The notes under the pieces are model-generated. The model ran no database searches. It was not told the DNA's origin and saw nothing but the letters and a program-made list of their open reading frames with translations. 64,000 nt of DNA from Vibrio gazogenes (GTDB taxonomy: Bacteria; Pseudomonadota; Gammaproteobacteria; Enterobacterales; Vibrionaceae): contig NZ_CP092587.1 in the NCBI RefSeq assembly GCF_023920225.1, positions 2,480,001 through 2,544,000 of the forward strand. The letters run 5' to 3'. Of the stretch, positions 31,697 to 40,031 are shown piece after piece; positions within the stretch are counted from its first letter, which is position 1; each line of letters begins with the position of its first letter. Both the position numbers and the translations under genes were made by a program.

Positions 31697-31848
31697 ATTT
31701 CCTAAAGTTTGCTATCAACTTTGGCTTCCTAAAAATAAGTTGCAACACAAATCATCACAACTGATGCCATTTTTCAGGAAGTTTGGGGATAAAAAATTCT
31801 GTGCTATCATACCGCGCTTTTCATTGTAGACATCAGGAGAGCCTGACT

Positions 31849-32439
31849 GTGAGTCAACCCATAAAACTACTTGTTGGGCTAGCCAATCCAGGCCCAGAGT
31901 ACGCAAGAACAAGGCATAACGCAGGAGCATGGGTCATCGAAGAACTAGCCCGTGTTCACCATACAGTGTTAAAAAATGAGCCCAAATTTTTTGGCCTGAC
32001 TGGTCGAATCACCATTCAAGGTCAGGATTTACGTTTATTGATTCCGACCACGTATATGAACTTATCCGGAAAAGCCGTCTCGGCTCTGGCAAAGTTTTAT
32101 CAGATCCAGCCGGAAGAGATTATGGTCGCTCACGATGAGCTCGACTTACCGCCCGGTGTTGCTAAATTTAAACAAGGTGGCAGTCATGGCGGTCATAACG
32201 GCTTAAAAGATACCATCAGTAAACTGGGCAATAACAAAGAATTCTACCGTCTCCGGATAGGCATTGGTCACCCGGGACATAAAGATAAAGTTACAGGTTA
32301 TGTGTTAGGTAAGGCGCCTGAAAAAGAACAGGAATGCCTCGATGCCGCTGTAGACGAGTCTGTCCGCTGTTTGGATATACTGCTCAAAGAAGGTCTTACG
32401 AAAGCACAAAATCGTTTACACACATTCAAAGCTGAATAA
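31849..32439 (+). CDS. pth: Peptidyl-tRNA hydrolase
   Basis: This 196-residue enzyme frees tRNA from peptidyl-tRNA dropped by ribosomes. Catalytic His23 is in [15 protein letters not shown]; further motifs are [20 protein letters not shown] and GGHNGLKD. The start is GTG 31849, ten bases after AGGAG, giving the normal family length; the frame is open upstream. It is 10 bases from ychF. Confidence 0.95.
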   Translation: MSQPIKLLVGLANPGPEYARTRHNAGAWVIEELARVHHTVLKNEPKFFGLTGRITIQGQDLRLLIPTTYMNLSGKAVSALAKFYQIQPEEIMVAHDELDLPPGVAKFKQGGSHGGHNGLKDTISKLGNNKEFYRLRIGIGHPGHKDKVTGYVLGKAPEKEQECLDAAVDESVRCLDILLKEGLTKAQNRLHTFKAE

Positions 32440-32449
32440 GGTTATAGTC

Positions 32450-33541
32450 ATGGGGTTTAAATGTGGCATTGTTGGTTTACCAAACGTTGGCAAATCAACA
32501 CTTTTTAACGCTTTAACCAAAGCAGGAATTGAAGCGGCAAATTTTCCGTTTTGTACGATCGAACCAAATACAGGTATTGTTCCTGTTCCGGATTTGCGTC
32601 TTGATGCGCTGGCTAAAATTGTAAACCCTCAACGGGTATTGCCGACAACCATGGAGTTCGTCGATATTGCCGGTTTAGTTGCCGGAGCATCGAAAGGGGA
32701 AGGGCTGGGCAACAAGTTCTTGGCAAATATTCGTGAAACAGACGCAATTGGTCATGTGGTTCGTTGTTTCGAAAACGAAAACATTGTGCACGTCTCTGGC
32801 AAAGTGTCTCCGCTCGAAGATATCGAAGTCATTAACTTAGAATTGGCTTTGGCCGATTTAGACACTTGTGAACGAGCGATTCAACGCCAAGCCAAACGTG
32901 CTAAAGGTGGTGATAAAGCGGCAAAATTTGAAATTTCCGTGCTGGAAAAACTTCTTCCCGTACTCACCGAAGGCGGAATGGCTCGCAGTGTGACACTGGC
33001 AAAAGAGGAATTGGCGGCTATTGGTTATCTCAATTTCCTGACCCTCAAACCGACCATGTATATCGCGAACGTCAATGAAGACGGTTTTGAAAATAATCCT
33101 TATCTGGATGCGGTTCGGGAATTCGCAGCGCAAGAAAATAATGTTGTCGTCGCTGTTTGTGCCGCCATTGAGTCAGAACTTTCTGAATTGGATGATGAAG
33201 AGCGAGATGAGTTCCTTGCCGATTTGGGTATTGAAGAGCCAGGATTGAACCGTGTGATTCGTTCAGGCTATGAACTCCTAGAGCTGCATACCTATTTTAC
33301 TGCTGGTGTGAAAGAAGTCAGAGCTTGGACAATCCCTATCGGCTCAACAGCCCCACAAGCTGCCGGGAAAATTCATACGGACTTCGAACGTGGTTTCATT
33401 CGCGCGGAAGTCGTCGGTTATGATGATTTCATTCAGTACAATGGTGAGAGTGGCGCCAAAGAAGCAGGTAAATGGCGTCTGGAAGGGAAAGATTATATTG
33501 TTAAAGATGGCGATGTGATCCATTTCCGCTTCAATGTCTAA
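32450..33541 (+). CDS. ychF: Ribosome-binding ATPase YchF
   Basis: This 363-residue Obg-family protein has the P-loop GLPNVGKST (about 9-17), [17 protein letters not shown] in the switch II region, and NVNE at the base-recognition position instead of NKxD; the NxxE form is what makes YchF prefer ATP. The C-terminal TGS domain ends [11 protein letters not shown]. The pth-ychF pair is widely conserved. Confidence 0.95.
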   Translation: MGFKCGIVGLPNVGKSTLFNALTKAGIEAANFPFCTIEPNTGIVPVPDLRLDALAKIVNPQRVLPTTMEFVDIAGLVAGASKGEGLGNKFLANIRETDAIGHVVRCFENENIVHVSGKVSPLEDIEVINLELALADLDTCERAIQRQAKRAKGGDKAAKFEISVLEKLLPVLTEGGMARSVTLAKEELAAIGYLNFLTLKPTMYIANVNEDGFENNPYLDAVREFAAQENNVVVAVCAAIESELSELDDEERDEFLADLGIEEPGLNRVIRSGYELLELHTYFTAGVKEVRAWTIPIGSTAPQAAGKIHTDFERGFIRAEVVGYDDFIQYNGESGAKEAGKWRLEGKDYIVKDGDVIHFRFNV

Positions 33542-33567
33542 TCCGATTACAAATATTCTCTGAACAT

Positions 33568-33590
33568 AAGGCCTTCAATCGAAGGCCTTA
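33568..33590 (+). terminator. Terminator after ychF
   Basis: AAGGCCTTC, AATC and GAAGGCCTT form a 9-bp stem; the following ATGTTTAAT is only a weak T-run. Confidence 0.7.
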
Positions 33591-33751
33591 TGTTTAATAT
33601 CCCCATCATATCCTCTTCTGAAACATCAATCCTGAATCGCTCTTCACGACTCTCAGCCAATTGATTTACGAGTTATTTTGTCTATAAACAGCTCGGTTTG
33701 ACTAAAAAAAAAACGAACAGTTGTTTTTCATCGATTTATTCAAAAAAACTA

Positions 33752-33780
33752 TTGACGCTCTCAAGTCATATCCGCATAAT
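33752..33780 (+). promoter_or_regulatory. Promoter of the tRNA array
   Basis: TTGACG, 17 bases, CATAAT, followed directly by the GC-rich GCGCTCC. The near-consensus hexamers, ideal spacing and GC-rich discriminator are typical of stringently controlled tRNA promoters. It is 45 bases before the first tRNA; no other good promoter was seen inside the array. Confidence 0.82.
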
Positions 33781-33824
33781 GCGCTCCGTTCGCAGGATTA
33801 TGGTTTTCCTGTTCTGGGGTTTGT

Positions 33825-33901
33825 GGCTACGTAGCTCAGCTGGTTAGAGCACATCACTCATAATGATGGGGTCACAGGTTCGAATCCCGTCGTAGCCACC
33901 A
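33825..33901 (+). tRNA. tRNA-Met (CAT), elongator
   Basis: This 77-base cloverleaf has acceptor GGCTACG/CGTAGCC and anticodon CAT. It is nearly identical to E. coli elongator metT, and its G1-C72 pair excludes the initiator. It is first in the array. CCA is encoded. Its T-loop reads GTTCGAATC. Confidence 0.97.
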
Positions 33902-33944
33902 TTTCCTAAGTACTTTTAATATGAAAAGTCTTTAGGAAAGATAT

Positions 33945-34029
33945 GCGGAAGTGGCGAAATTGGTAGACGCACCAGATTTAGGTTCTGGCGCCGCAAGGTG
34001 TGAGAGTTCAAGTCTCTCCTTCCGCACCA
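33945..34029 (+). tRNA. tRNA-Leu (TAG)
   Basis: This is an 85-base class II tRNA with a long variable arm, acceptor GCGGAAG/CTTCCGC, anticodon TAG in GATTTAGGT and encoded CCA. It is the first of four identical-looking copies. Confidence 0.97.
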
Positions 34030-34066
34030 TATTTAAGATAACTTCTTTAAGCGAAGTTATGACAAC

Positions 34067-34141
34067 AGGTCTATAGCCAAGCGGTAAGGCAACGGGTTTT
34101 GATCCCGTCATCCCCTGGTTCGAATCCAGGTAGACCTGCCA
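34067..34141 (+). tRNA. tRNA-Gln (TTG)
   Basis: This 75-base tRNA has anticodon TTG (GTTTTGATC) and encoded CCA. The acceptor stem is AGGTCTA/TAGACCT, so the first pair is A1-U72, the reverse of the U1-A72 pair in E. coli tRNA-Gln. It is the first of four copies. Confidence 0.97.
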
Positions 34142-34220
34142 TATTTTATTTGTCTCAATCTGGGAAAAAAGAGATTGAAACAAACAGCGGGATTGATTAT
34201 ATTGTCTCGCTCTAAAATGA

Positions 34221-34297
34221 GGCTACGTAGCTCAGCTGGTTAGAGCACATCACTCATAATGATGGGGTCACAGGTTCAAATCCCGTCGTAGCCACCA
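34221..34297 (+). tRNA. tRNA-Met (CAT), elongator
   Basis: Second elongator Met copy, 77 bases. It differs from the first in the T-loop (GTTCAAATC for GTTCGAATC). It opens the first copy of the duplicated block. Confidence 0.97.
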
Positions 34298-34322
34298 TAT
34301 TAAATTCTTTTGCTACTCATAT

Positions 34323-34409
34323 GCGGTGGTGGCGGAATTGGTAGACGCGCTAGCTTCAGGTGCTAGTGTCCGTTAGGACGTGAGGGTTCAAGTCCCTCCC
34401 TCCGCACCA
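34323..34409 (+). tRNA. tRNA-Leu (CAG)
   Basis: This 87-base class II tRNA has anticodon CAG in the loop TTCAGGT. The acceptor GCGGTGG/CCTCCGC has an unpaired T5-T68 position. CCA is encoded. Confidence 0.95.
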
Positions 34410-34424
34410 GCAAAAGAATGTTAC

Positions 34425-34499
34425 AGGTCTATAGCCAAGTGGTAAGGCAACGGGTTTTGATCCCGTCATTCCCTGGTTCGAATCCAGGTAGACCTGCCA
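34425..34499 (+). tRNA. tRNA-Gln (TTG)
   Basis: Second Gln copy. It differs from the first in the D-loop (AAGTGG for AAGCGG) and variable region (CATTCC for CATCCC), so two sequence versions of this tRNA exist in the array. Confidence 0.97.
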
Positions 34500-34574
34500 T
34501 ATCAAATGACTTTGAACACTGTGTTGTTTAAGTACTATGTTGAAAGTCGGAGCGAAAGCTCAACAATATACAAT

Positions 34575-34659
34575 GCGGAAGTGGCGAAATTGGTAGACGC
34601 ACCAGATTTAGGTTCTGGCGCCGCAAGGTGTGAGAGTTCAAGTCTCTCCTTCCGCACCA
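34575..34659 (+). tRNA. tRNA-Leu (TAG)
   Basis: Second Leu(TAG) copy; the mature sequence is the same as the first. It closes the first copy of the duplicated block. Confidence 0.97.
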
Positions 34660-34697
34660 TATTTTAAGATAACTTCTTTAAGCGAAGTTATGACAAC

Positions 34698-34772
34698 AGG
34701 TCTATAGCCAAGCGGTAAGGCAACGGGTTTTGATCCCGTCATCCCCTGGTTCGAATCCAGGTAGACCTGCCA
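34698..34772 (+). tRNA. tRNA-Gln (TTG)
   Basis: Third Gln copy, of the AAGCGG version. The spacer before it (taagataacttctttaagcg) repeats the spacer before the first Gln copy. Confidence 0.97.
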
Positions 34773-34848
34773 CATCGAATGACTTTGAACATTATGTTGC
34801 TTTACATACGATGTTGAAAGTCAGAGCGAAAGCTCAATAATATACAAT

Positions 34849-34933
34849 GCGGAAGTGGCGAAATTGGTAGACGCACCAGATTTAGGTTCTGGCGCCGCAA
34901 GGTGTGAGAGTTCAAGTCTCTCCTTCCGCACCA
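34849..34933 (+). tRNA. tRNA-Leu (TAG)
   Basis: Third Leu(TAG) copy with the same mature sequence. Confidence 0.97.
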
Positions 34934-34964
34934 TGAATTTGTTATCATACTGATAACTGAATAT

Positions 34965-35041
34965 GGCTACGTAGCTCAGCTGGTTAGAGCACATCACTCA
35001 TAATGATGGGGTCACAGGTTCAAATCCCGTCGTAGCCACCA
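34965..35041 (+). tRNA. tRNA-Met (CAT), elongator
   Basis: Third Met copy, of the GTTCAAATC version. It opens the second copy of the duplicated block. Confidence 0.97.
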
Positions 35042-35066
35042 TATTAAATTCTTTTGCTACTCATAT

Positions 35067-35153
35067 GCGGTGGTGGCGGAATTGGTAGACGCGCTAGCTT
35101 CAGGTGCTAGTGTCCGTTAGGACGTGAGGGTTCAAGTCCCTCCCTCCGCACCA
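35067..35153 (+). tRNA. tRNA-Leu (CAG)
   Basis: Second Leu(CAG) copy, identical to the one 744 bases upstream, including the T5-T68 mismatch. Confidence 0.95.
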
Positions 35154-35168
35154 GCAAAAGAATGTTAC

Positions 35169-35243
35169 AGGTCTATAGCCAAGTGGTAAGGCAACGGGTT
35201 TTGATCCCGTCATTCCCTGGTTCGAATCCAGGTAGACCTGCCA
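35169..35243 (+). tRNA. tRNA-Gln (TTG)
   Basis: Fourth Gln copy, of the AAGTGG version, identical to the copy 744 bases upstream. Confidence 0.97.
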
Positions 35244-35318
35244 TATCAAATGACTTTGAACACTGTGTTGTTTAAATACTATGTTGAAAGTCGGAGCGAA
35301 AGCTCAACAACATACAAT

Positions 35319-35403
35319 GCGGAAGTGGCGAAATTGGTAGACGCACCAGATTTAGGTTCTGGCGCCGCAAGGTGTGAGAGTTCAAGTCTCTCCTTCCGCA
35401 CCA
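35319..35403 (+). tRNA. tRNA-Leu (TAG)
   Basis: Fourth Leu(TAG) copy and last tRNA of the array, followed within 8 bases by the array terminator. Confidence 0.97.
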
Positions 35404-35410
35404 TGAATTT

Positions 35411-35440
35411 AACCCAGACGATTGTCTGGGTTTTCTTTTA
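35411..35440 (+). terminator. Terminator of the tRNA array
   Basis: AACCCAGAC, GATT and GTCTGGGTT form a 9-bp stem followed by TTCTTTT. Confidence 0.88.
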
Positions 35441-35518
35441 TCTGAACCACGCAAATCGCACCTAGTGATTTGTGGAATGCAATCGATTCAGCGCCTATTT
35501 TATGCCATTTTCTCACCA

Positions 35519-35548
35519 TAAAAAAATCCAGCCGTAGCTGGATTTTTA
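35519..35548 (-). terminator. Terminator after flaC
   Basis: On the minus strand AAAATCCAGC, a short loop and GCTGGATT are followed by seven Ts, 20 bases past the flaC stop. It is nearly the same sequence as the flaD terminator. Confidence 0.88.
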
Positions 35549-35566
35549 TCGTAAGGATAGAACTGA

Positions 35567-36700
35567 TTATCCAAGTAATCCTAATGCAGCACTTGGAGCT
35601 TGTTTCGCTTGTGCTAAAACAGAGCTTGATGCCTGAGAAAGGATTTGGGACTTCGTCAATGCGGTGGTTTCTTTCGCGAAGTCGGTATCTTTGATCCGAC
35701 TCTTCGAAGCATTCACATTTTCATTGATGTTATCCAAGTTGCTAATCGCATGTCCGAAACGGTTTTGGAATGCACCGAGTTCAGCACGATGACTATCCAC
35801 ATACTTCAGTGCAGCATCAACGACAGCAACCGACTGTTGAGCACCGCCAACCGAAGTCACATCAATATCGCTGACTGTTGTTGCTTTCCCTTCACCGATA
35901 CCGAGTTCGCCAGCAAGGCCGCCACCAAAGCTCACTGAACCATCCACTTTACTACTATCCGAGAATAATTGCAGTTTACCTTCATCATCAACAGACGCCT
36001 TCACCATATCAGTCTGACCATTGATATAGGTTGCCAGCTCTTCAATATCATCACCTGCTTTCGCATTGATATTGATGGTTTGCTCGCCATTTAACTTATC
36101 ATTGACTGTAATGGTCAGATCGTTGGCACCATTTTGAACTTGCCAGTCTTTCCCCTTACCATTCGCAGCAATATAAGACATACCGCCCATCATGTTATTA
36201 TCGCTACGCATATCTTTCAGGTGGAGCATAACCGCTTCACCGCTGTCAGCACCAATCTGGAAAGATTTAGTATCGAAAGTACCATTGAGAAGCTTATTAC
36301 CGCCGAATGATGTTGTTTCCGCAACACGGTTTAATTCATCATTCAATGCTGTAATTTCTTCCTGAATCGCAACACGATCCGATTTCGAGTTAGAACCATT
36401 CGAAGATTGAAGAGACAAGTCTCTCATCCGTTGCAAAATACTGGTTGTTTCATTCATTGCCCCTTCCGCAGTCTGAGCAATTGAAATACCGTCATTCGCG
36501 TTACGAACAGCAACACCCAATCCCCGGCTTTGAACACTCAAACGATTTGAGATTTGAAGGCCAGCCGAATCATCCTTAGCACTGTTGATTCGATATCCTG
36601 AGGATAAGCGTTCCATTGATGAATTCATCGACTTCGTTGCACTGTTCAGATAGCGCTGGGCCGTCATCGCAGAAACGTTCGTGTTAACATTAACCGCCAT
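35567..36700 (-). CDS. flaC: Flagellin (FlaC-type)
   Basis: This 377-residue flagellin starts [19 protein letters not shown] and ends [10 protein letters not shown]. The D0/D1 ends and the TLR5-type [16 protein letters not shown] segment are conserved. Two departures from the other copies are visible in D1: DDSAGLQ for DDAAGLQ and RGLGVAV for RGLDVAV or RGLDMAV. It has its own FliA promoter about 95-120 bases upstream and hairpins in the leader. Its place next to flaA matches V. cholerae flaC. Confidence 0.85.
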   Translation of the reverse strand: MAVNVNTNVSAMTAQRYLNSATKSMNSSMERLSSGYRINSAKDDSAGLQISNRLSVQSRGLGVAVRNANDGISIAQTAEGAMNETTSILQRMRDLSLQSSNGSNSKSDRVAIQEEITALNDELNRVAETTSFGGNKLLNGTFDTKSFQIGADSGEAVMLHLKDMRSDNNMMGGMSYIAANGKGKDWQVQNGANDLTITVNDKLNGEQTININAKAGDDIEELATYINGQTDMVKASVDDEGKLQLFSDSSKVDGSVSFGGGLAGELGIGEGKATTVSDIDVTSVGGAQQSVAVVDAALKYVDSHRAELGAFQNRFGHAISNLDNINENVNASKSRIKDTDFAKETTALTKSQILSQASSSVLAQAKQAPSAALGLLG

Positions 36701-36718
36701 AGTGGTTTCTCCTATTGA

Positions 36719-36767
36719 TTTTCCGACGTCGCGGAAATTCTTGACTGTTTTCCGACGTCTCGGAAAA
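36719..36767 (-). other. Paired hairpins in the flaC leader
   Basis: Two dyads lie between promoter and ribosome site: TTTTCCGA-GACG-TCGGAAAA at 36748-36767 (8-bp stem) and a second TTTCCG/CGGAAA stem around CGACGT at about 36719-36737. The first is also in the flaD leader. Both put CGGAAA close to the AGGAG ribosome site. Confidence 0.6.
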
Positions 36768-36794
36768 CTATAGTTCTCTCAAAGTTCGACCTTT

Positions 36795-36821
36795 TTAGCG
36801 ACTCAGAATGGATTTCCTTTA
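36795..36821 (-). promoter_or_regulatory. FliA (sigma-28) promoter of flaC
   Basis: On the minus strand TAAAGGAA, 11 bases, then GTCGCTAA. The TAAAG core and spacing are ideal; the -10 element has two mismatches to GCCGATAA. Confidence 0.75.
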
Positions 36822-37195
36822 GAAAAAAGAGGGGGTTTTCGTCATGAAGGAATCGTCCAGCATAGAAAATGAGAGAAGCAACACAAATTTCATATAAAAC
36901 TCAGAAAAGACTCAAGTTTTTTCTCATTGTGCCGAGAGGGCTGGAATTGATGCTGCCGATGAACCGCTCACAATAGCGCTTGAAGTCATCTGATTTGGGG
37001 ATAACGAATTGATATGGCGGGAAAAGAAAAAGCCCCTTATCTTTGAGAGAACCGGGGCTATTGGTGGTAAGTCAATCATGTGGAGATCAAGAGAAATGAA
37101 CACATCATGACTAACCGGGTGTATGATAAGGAATGAATATAAAGCAGGTGTTAAACTTGAGAGAGCTTTATATCATCCACAAATCACACTTTACC
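36822..37195. other. Intergenic stretch between flaA and the flaC promoter
   Basis: About 370 bases without a gene. A second hairpin is present at 37022-37060: on the minus strand AGCCCC, a 20-odd-base loop, GGGGCT and TTTTTCTTTT, which could act as a back-up terminator for flaA. Nothing else was found. Confidence 0.55.
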
Positions 37196-37241
37196 AAAAA
37201 AGCTTTATCATATACCCACGTCTGAGCTGAATGATAAAGCT
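37196..37241 (-). terminator. Terminator after flaA
   Basis: On the minus strand AGCTTTATCAT, a 19-base loop and ATGATAAAGCT form a perfect 11-bp stem that runs into TTTTT, starting 6 bases after the flaA stop codon. Confidence 0.88.
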
Positions 37242-37247
37242 CTACTA

Positions 37248-38387
37248 CTACTGCAATAGTGATATTGCAGAGTTTGGTAACTGTTTTGCCTGAGCAAGTA
37301 TTGAGGTACCTGCTTGCTGCAATATTTGAGCTTTTGTCATCTGCGTCGTTTCTTTCGCAAAGTCGGTATCTTTAATCCGACTCTTCGACGCTTCAACATT
37401 TTCCTGTATGTTCGACAAGTTGTTGATACTGTGACTTAAACGGTTCTGTTTTGCCCCTAAGTCTGCTCGCTGTGAATCAACATACTGAAGCGCAGCATCA
37501 AGTACACCGACCGAATTCTGCGAATTACCAACATTCGTAATATCAGTGGTTTGAACCGTCGTATTCTGTCCAGGTCCGCCATTCAGACCTAACTCTGTTG
37601 CTAACCCGCCAGAGATAGAGAGGTTACCCTGAAGATTAGGCTCCGCCATAAAGAGCTGAAGGTGTCCGTCATCATCTACTGAAGCGGTAACATCATCGAC
37701 CTGCCCATTGATGTAAGTTGCCAACTCTTCGATGTCATCACCAGATTTCGCCATGACATCCACAGATACCTGCTCACCATTTTTCTTGGTAAACTCTAAC
37801 TTCATATCCCGAGCATTCTCAGGAACGCCCCAGCTCATGTCTTTCCCTTGTTCGGACACAAATGTCTGACCACCCATACGGAAATCATCGGCACGAATAC
37901 TGGTGAGACCAACAATGATCGCTTCACCGGAGCTGGCACCAATTTGGAAAGCAGACTCACCAAACGTACCGTTCAACAGTTTCCGACCACCGAATGAAGT
38001 TGTTTCAGCGATTCGGTTTAATTCATCTTGAAGGGCTGAATACTCTTCATTCAGTGCCTTACGCTCAGATGTGGAGTTCGTTCCATTTGTAGACTGGAGT
38101 GCCAGATCTCGCATCCGTTGCAAGATACTAGTTGACTCATTCATTGCCCCTTCAGCAGTCTGTGCAATCGAAATACCATCATTGGCATTTCGCATCGCGA
38201 CATCCAACCCTCGGGACTGAGCAGTCAATCGATTCGAAATCTGAAGACCTGCCGCATCATCTTTCGCACTGTTAATTCGGTTTCCCGAAGACAGGCGCTC
38301 CATGGAGGTGTTTAACTCACCCGTTGCCTTATTCAGGTAACGCTGAGCGGTCATCGCTGACACATTGGTATTGACTGTGATGGTCAT
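37248..38387 (-). CDS. flaA: Major flagellin FlaA
   Basis: This 379-residue flagellin has [39 protein letters not shown] and the C-terminal [13 protein letters not shown], which match V. cholerae FlaA closely. FlaA is the subunit needed for filament formation in V. cholerae. Unlike the other four copies it is preceded by a sigma-54-like element and not by a FliA promoter, the arrangement known for V. cholerae flaA. It lies downstream of flgL and ends in a strong terminator. Confidence 0.92.
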   Translation of the reverse strand: MTITVNTNVSAMTAQRYLNKATGELNTSMERLSSGNRINSAKDDAAGLQISNRLTAQSRGLDVAMRNANDGISIAQTAEGAMNESTSILQRMRDLALQSTNGTNSTSERKALNEEYSALQDELNRIAETTSFGGRKLLNGTFGESAFQIGASSGEAIIVGLTSIRADDFRMGGQTFVSEQGKDMSWGVPENARDMKLEFTKKNGEQVSVDVMAKSGDDIEELATYINGQVDDVTASVDDDGHLQLFMAEPNLQGNLSISGGLATELGLNGGPGQNTTVQTTDITNVGNSQNSVGVLDAALQYVDSQRADLGAKQNRLSHSINNLSNIQENVEASKSRIKDTDFAKETTQMTKAQILQQAGTSILAQAKQLPNSAISLLQ

Positions 38388-38824
38388 AGTTTGCTCTCCT
38401 ATTGAGTCCGCAAGCTTTCTGCGAAGCGGTCAGCTTTAACTCTTATTTGGAAGCACTGACCGTAAATAACTTGCCACATCTGCAACATTGCCGGTTCCAA
38501 ACCGATAACTTGCGCTCTGATAGATTTAATTCAATTACTGTGCCAACTTTAAAATAAATTTTTTTATCAAATTAAATCAACAGGTTAAATAAAACAGAAC
38601 GACATAAAAACGGATTTTGTTTGCTCTGTAATCCTGTTTTATTTCCGCTTTGCCGCTCGATTGCCGCTTGATTGCCTCGGCAATAACGACGTTGACATCC
38701 GCAACAGACAAAGCCTTGCCTTCCTTAACTTGCGCCTCAAATCAGAGTGCTCGTTTCAACGAAGAACAATATTCAACACAACTCCTTTCGCGACTTATGG
38801 CATGGCACATAAGGCAAGTGAAAG
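38388..38824. other. flaA upstream region
   Basis: This 437-base region carries the flaA leader of about 130 bases and a sigma-54-like element at 38530-38546. The rest may hold FlrC enhancer sites, but I could not recognise one. No terminator for flgKL was found and no coding frame looks real. Confidence 0.5.
38530..38546 (-). promoter_or_regulatory. Sigma-54-like promoter of flaA
   Basis: On the minus strand TTGGCACAGTAATTGAA. The -24 part TTGGCAC is perfect; the -12 part is TTGAA and not TTGCA, so GG-N10-GA replaces GG-N10-GC. It lies about 143 bases before the start codon. Confidence 0.68.
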
Positions 38825-40018
38825 TTAGATATAGTTGAATAGTGTCAAATCCTTCGTTTTGCTGAAAGCCTTCTGAGATGCCTGAAGTGCACGAGTATTT
38901 TCATTAAAGTCGATCACGGCATCTGCATAATCAAGATCTTCAAAACTACTTTTGGATTTTGCCAATGTCAGTTTGAAGTCTTCATGTTCTTGCTCCTGAA
39001 TATCCAATGTATTCAGCCGCGCACCAATATCCGTTCTCACTTTTGTTAAGTGGATAAAGGCCGCGTGGAACTCTCTTGTCACTTGATGGAGCTTAGCGGT
39101 CGCTGATCCATCGGCAACGGAATCACGTGAGTATTCCATTGCCTTTTTGAAACTATCAAAAATATTGAATGTCTTTCTGGGAGACAGCTCGATAACATCC
39201 CCCGGTGAAATCTGGCCTTTCAGCTCAATATTGACCCCTTCGTAATTAATACCGGTTTTGGGGTCAAATTCTCCGGCCTGAACAGCACTGCCATTTTGTT
39301 CCAACTGATAGCCATATTTGCCGTTACCCATATCAACAAAAGTAACCGTATATTTCGATTGATCTTGAGGATCGGTATTGGTGGCTTTTTCCAGTAATAA
39401 CTCAGAGCCTTCCTGCAACCGATAATCAGGTTCATAGTCACCAAAAGGATTATTGATTTGCATAAATACTTTACTGCCGGGATTGTTGAACGGCATTTCC
39501 AGACTATTGGAGATTTTCATCTTGCGTTGATAATCATCACCGGCATAGGTCACATTGCCTTCTTTATCACGAAAGAAAGGCTGCTTATTCGGTTTAGTCC
39601 CGGAAAAAATGTAGTTTCCCAGTTCATCCTGAACATTCGCCAGATTCAAAAAGTTATCAGCCAGCTCTTCCAACTCTCGCTCTTTCGCCTGGCGATCTTC
39701 AGGTGATAAAGAACCATTGATCATCTCCATGACGGTACGCTTTGCCTCATCGGCATAATCTTCCGCATTGGAGATAATGACTTCTTGATGGCCAAGTCGG
39801 TTACGCACCAGAACAATCGAATCAAGGTATTGGCGCAGTTGCTCTTCTTGCTGCCCCACATTCTGAATGTAATGCGTTGCCAGTGGATTATCACTGGGAG
39901 ACATCAGCTTTTTGCCTGATGCCAATTGAGCCTGATTGTGATAAACCTTAGCTTCTTGACGGCGAATATCATTCTGAACAGCCTGATAGTTATGGAAGCT
40001 TGAAATACGACCAACCAT
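38825..40018 (-). CDS. flgL: Hook-filament junction protein FlgL
   Basis: This 397-residue protein (HAP3) joins hook to filament. The N-terminus RISSFHNYQAVQNDIRRQEAKV with LASGKKLMSPSDNPLAT and the C-terminal coiled part DLDYADAVIDFNENTRALQAS are flagellin-like. It has a GGAGGAGGA ribosome site and lies 13 bases after flgK, with which it forms an operon. Confidence 0.94.
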   Translation of the reverse strand: MVGRISSFHNYQAVQNDIRRQEAKVYHNQAQLASGKKLMSPSDNPLATHYIQNVGQQEEQLRQYLDSIVLVRNRLGHQEVIISNAEDYADEAKRTVMEMINGSLSPEDRQAKERELEELADNFLNLANVQDELGNYIFSGTKPNKQPFFRDKEGNVTYAGDDYQRKMKISNSLEMPFNNPGSKVFMQINNPFGDYEPDYRLQEGSELLLEKATNTDPQDQSKYTVTFVDMGNGKYGYQLEQNGSAVQAGEFDPKTGINYEGVNIELKGQISPGDVIELSPRKTFNIFDSFKKAMEYSRDSVADGSATAKLHQVTREFHAAFIHLTKVRTDIGARLNTLDIQEQEHEDFKLTLAKSKSSFEDLDYADAVIDFNENTRALQASQKAFSKTKDLTLFNYI

Positions 40019-40031
40019 AAGATCCTCCTCC

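Larger units (their letters stand above)
34221..34659 (+). repeat. Four-tRNA block, copy 1 (Met-LeuCAG-Gln-LeuTAG)
   Basis: This 439-base block recurs at exactly +744. The spacers as well as the tRNAs match; only two differences were found by eye (tttaagtac/tttaaatac and caatata/caacata in the Gln-Leu spacer). Flanks on both sides differ, which fixes the repeat ends. Confidence 0.93.
34965..35403 (+). repeat. Four-tRNA block, copy 2
   Basis: Second copy of the block at 34221-34659. Copies this similar invite unequal crossing-over, so copy number may vary between strains. Confidence 0.93.

Noticed and set aside
33945-35403. Regularly repeated units considered as a CRISPR array
   Set aside because: The repeats are complete tRNA genes with cloverleaf folds and encoded CCA; no cas gene is present.
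38620-38838. Plus-strand open frame upstream of flaA
   Set aside because: It overlaps the flgL end, has no ribosome site and no recognisable protein features.
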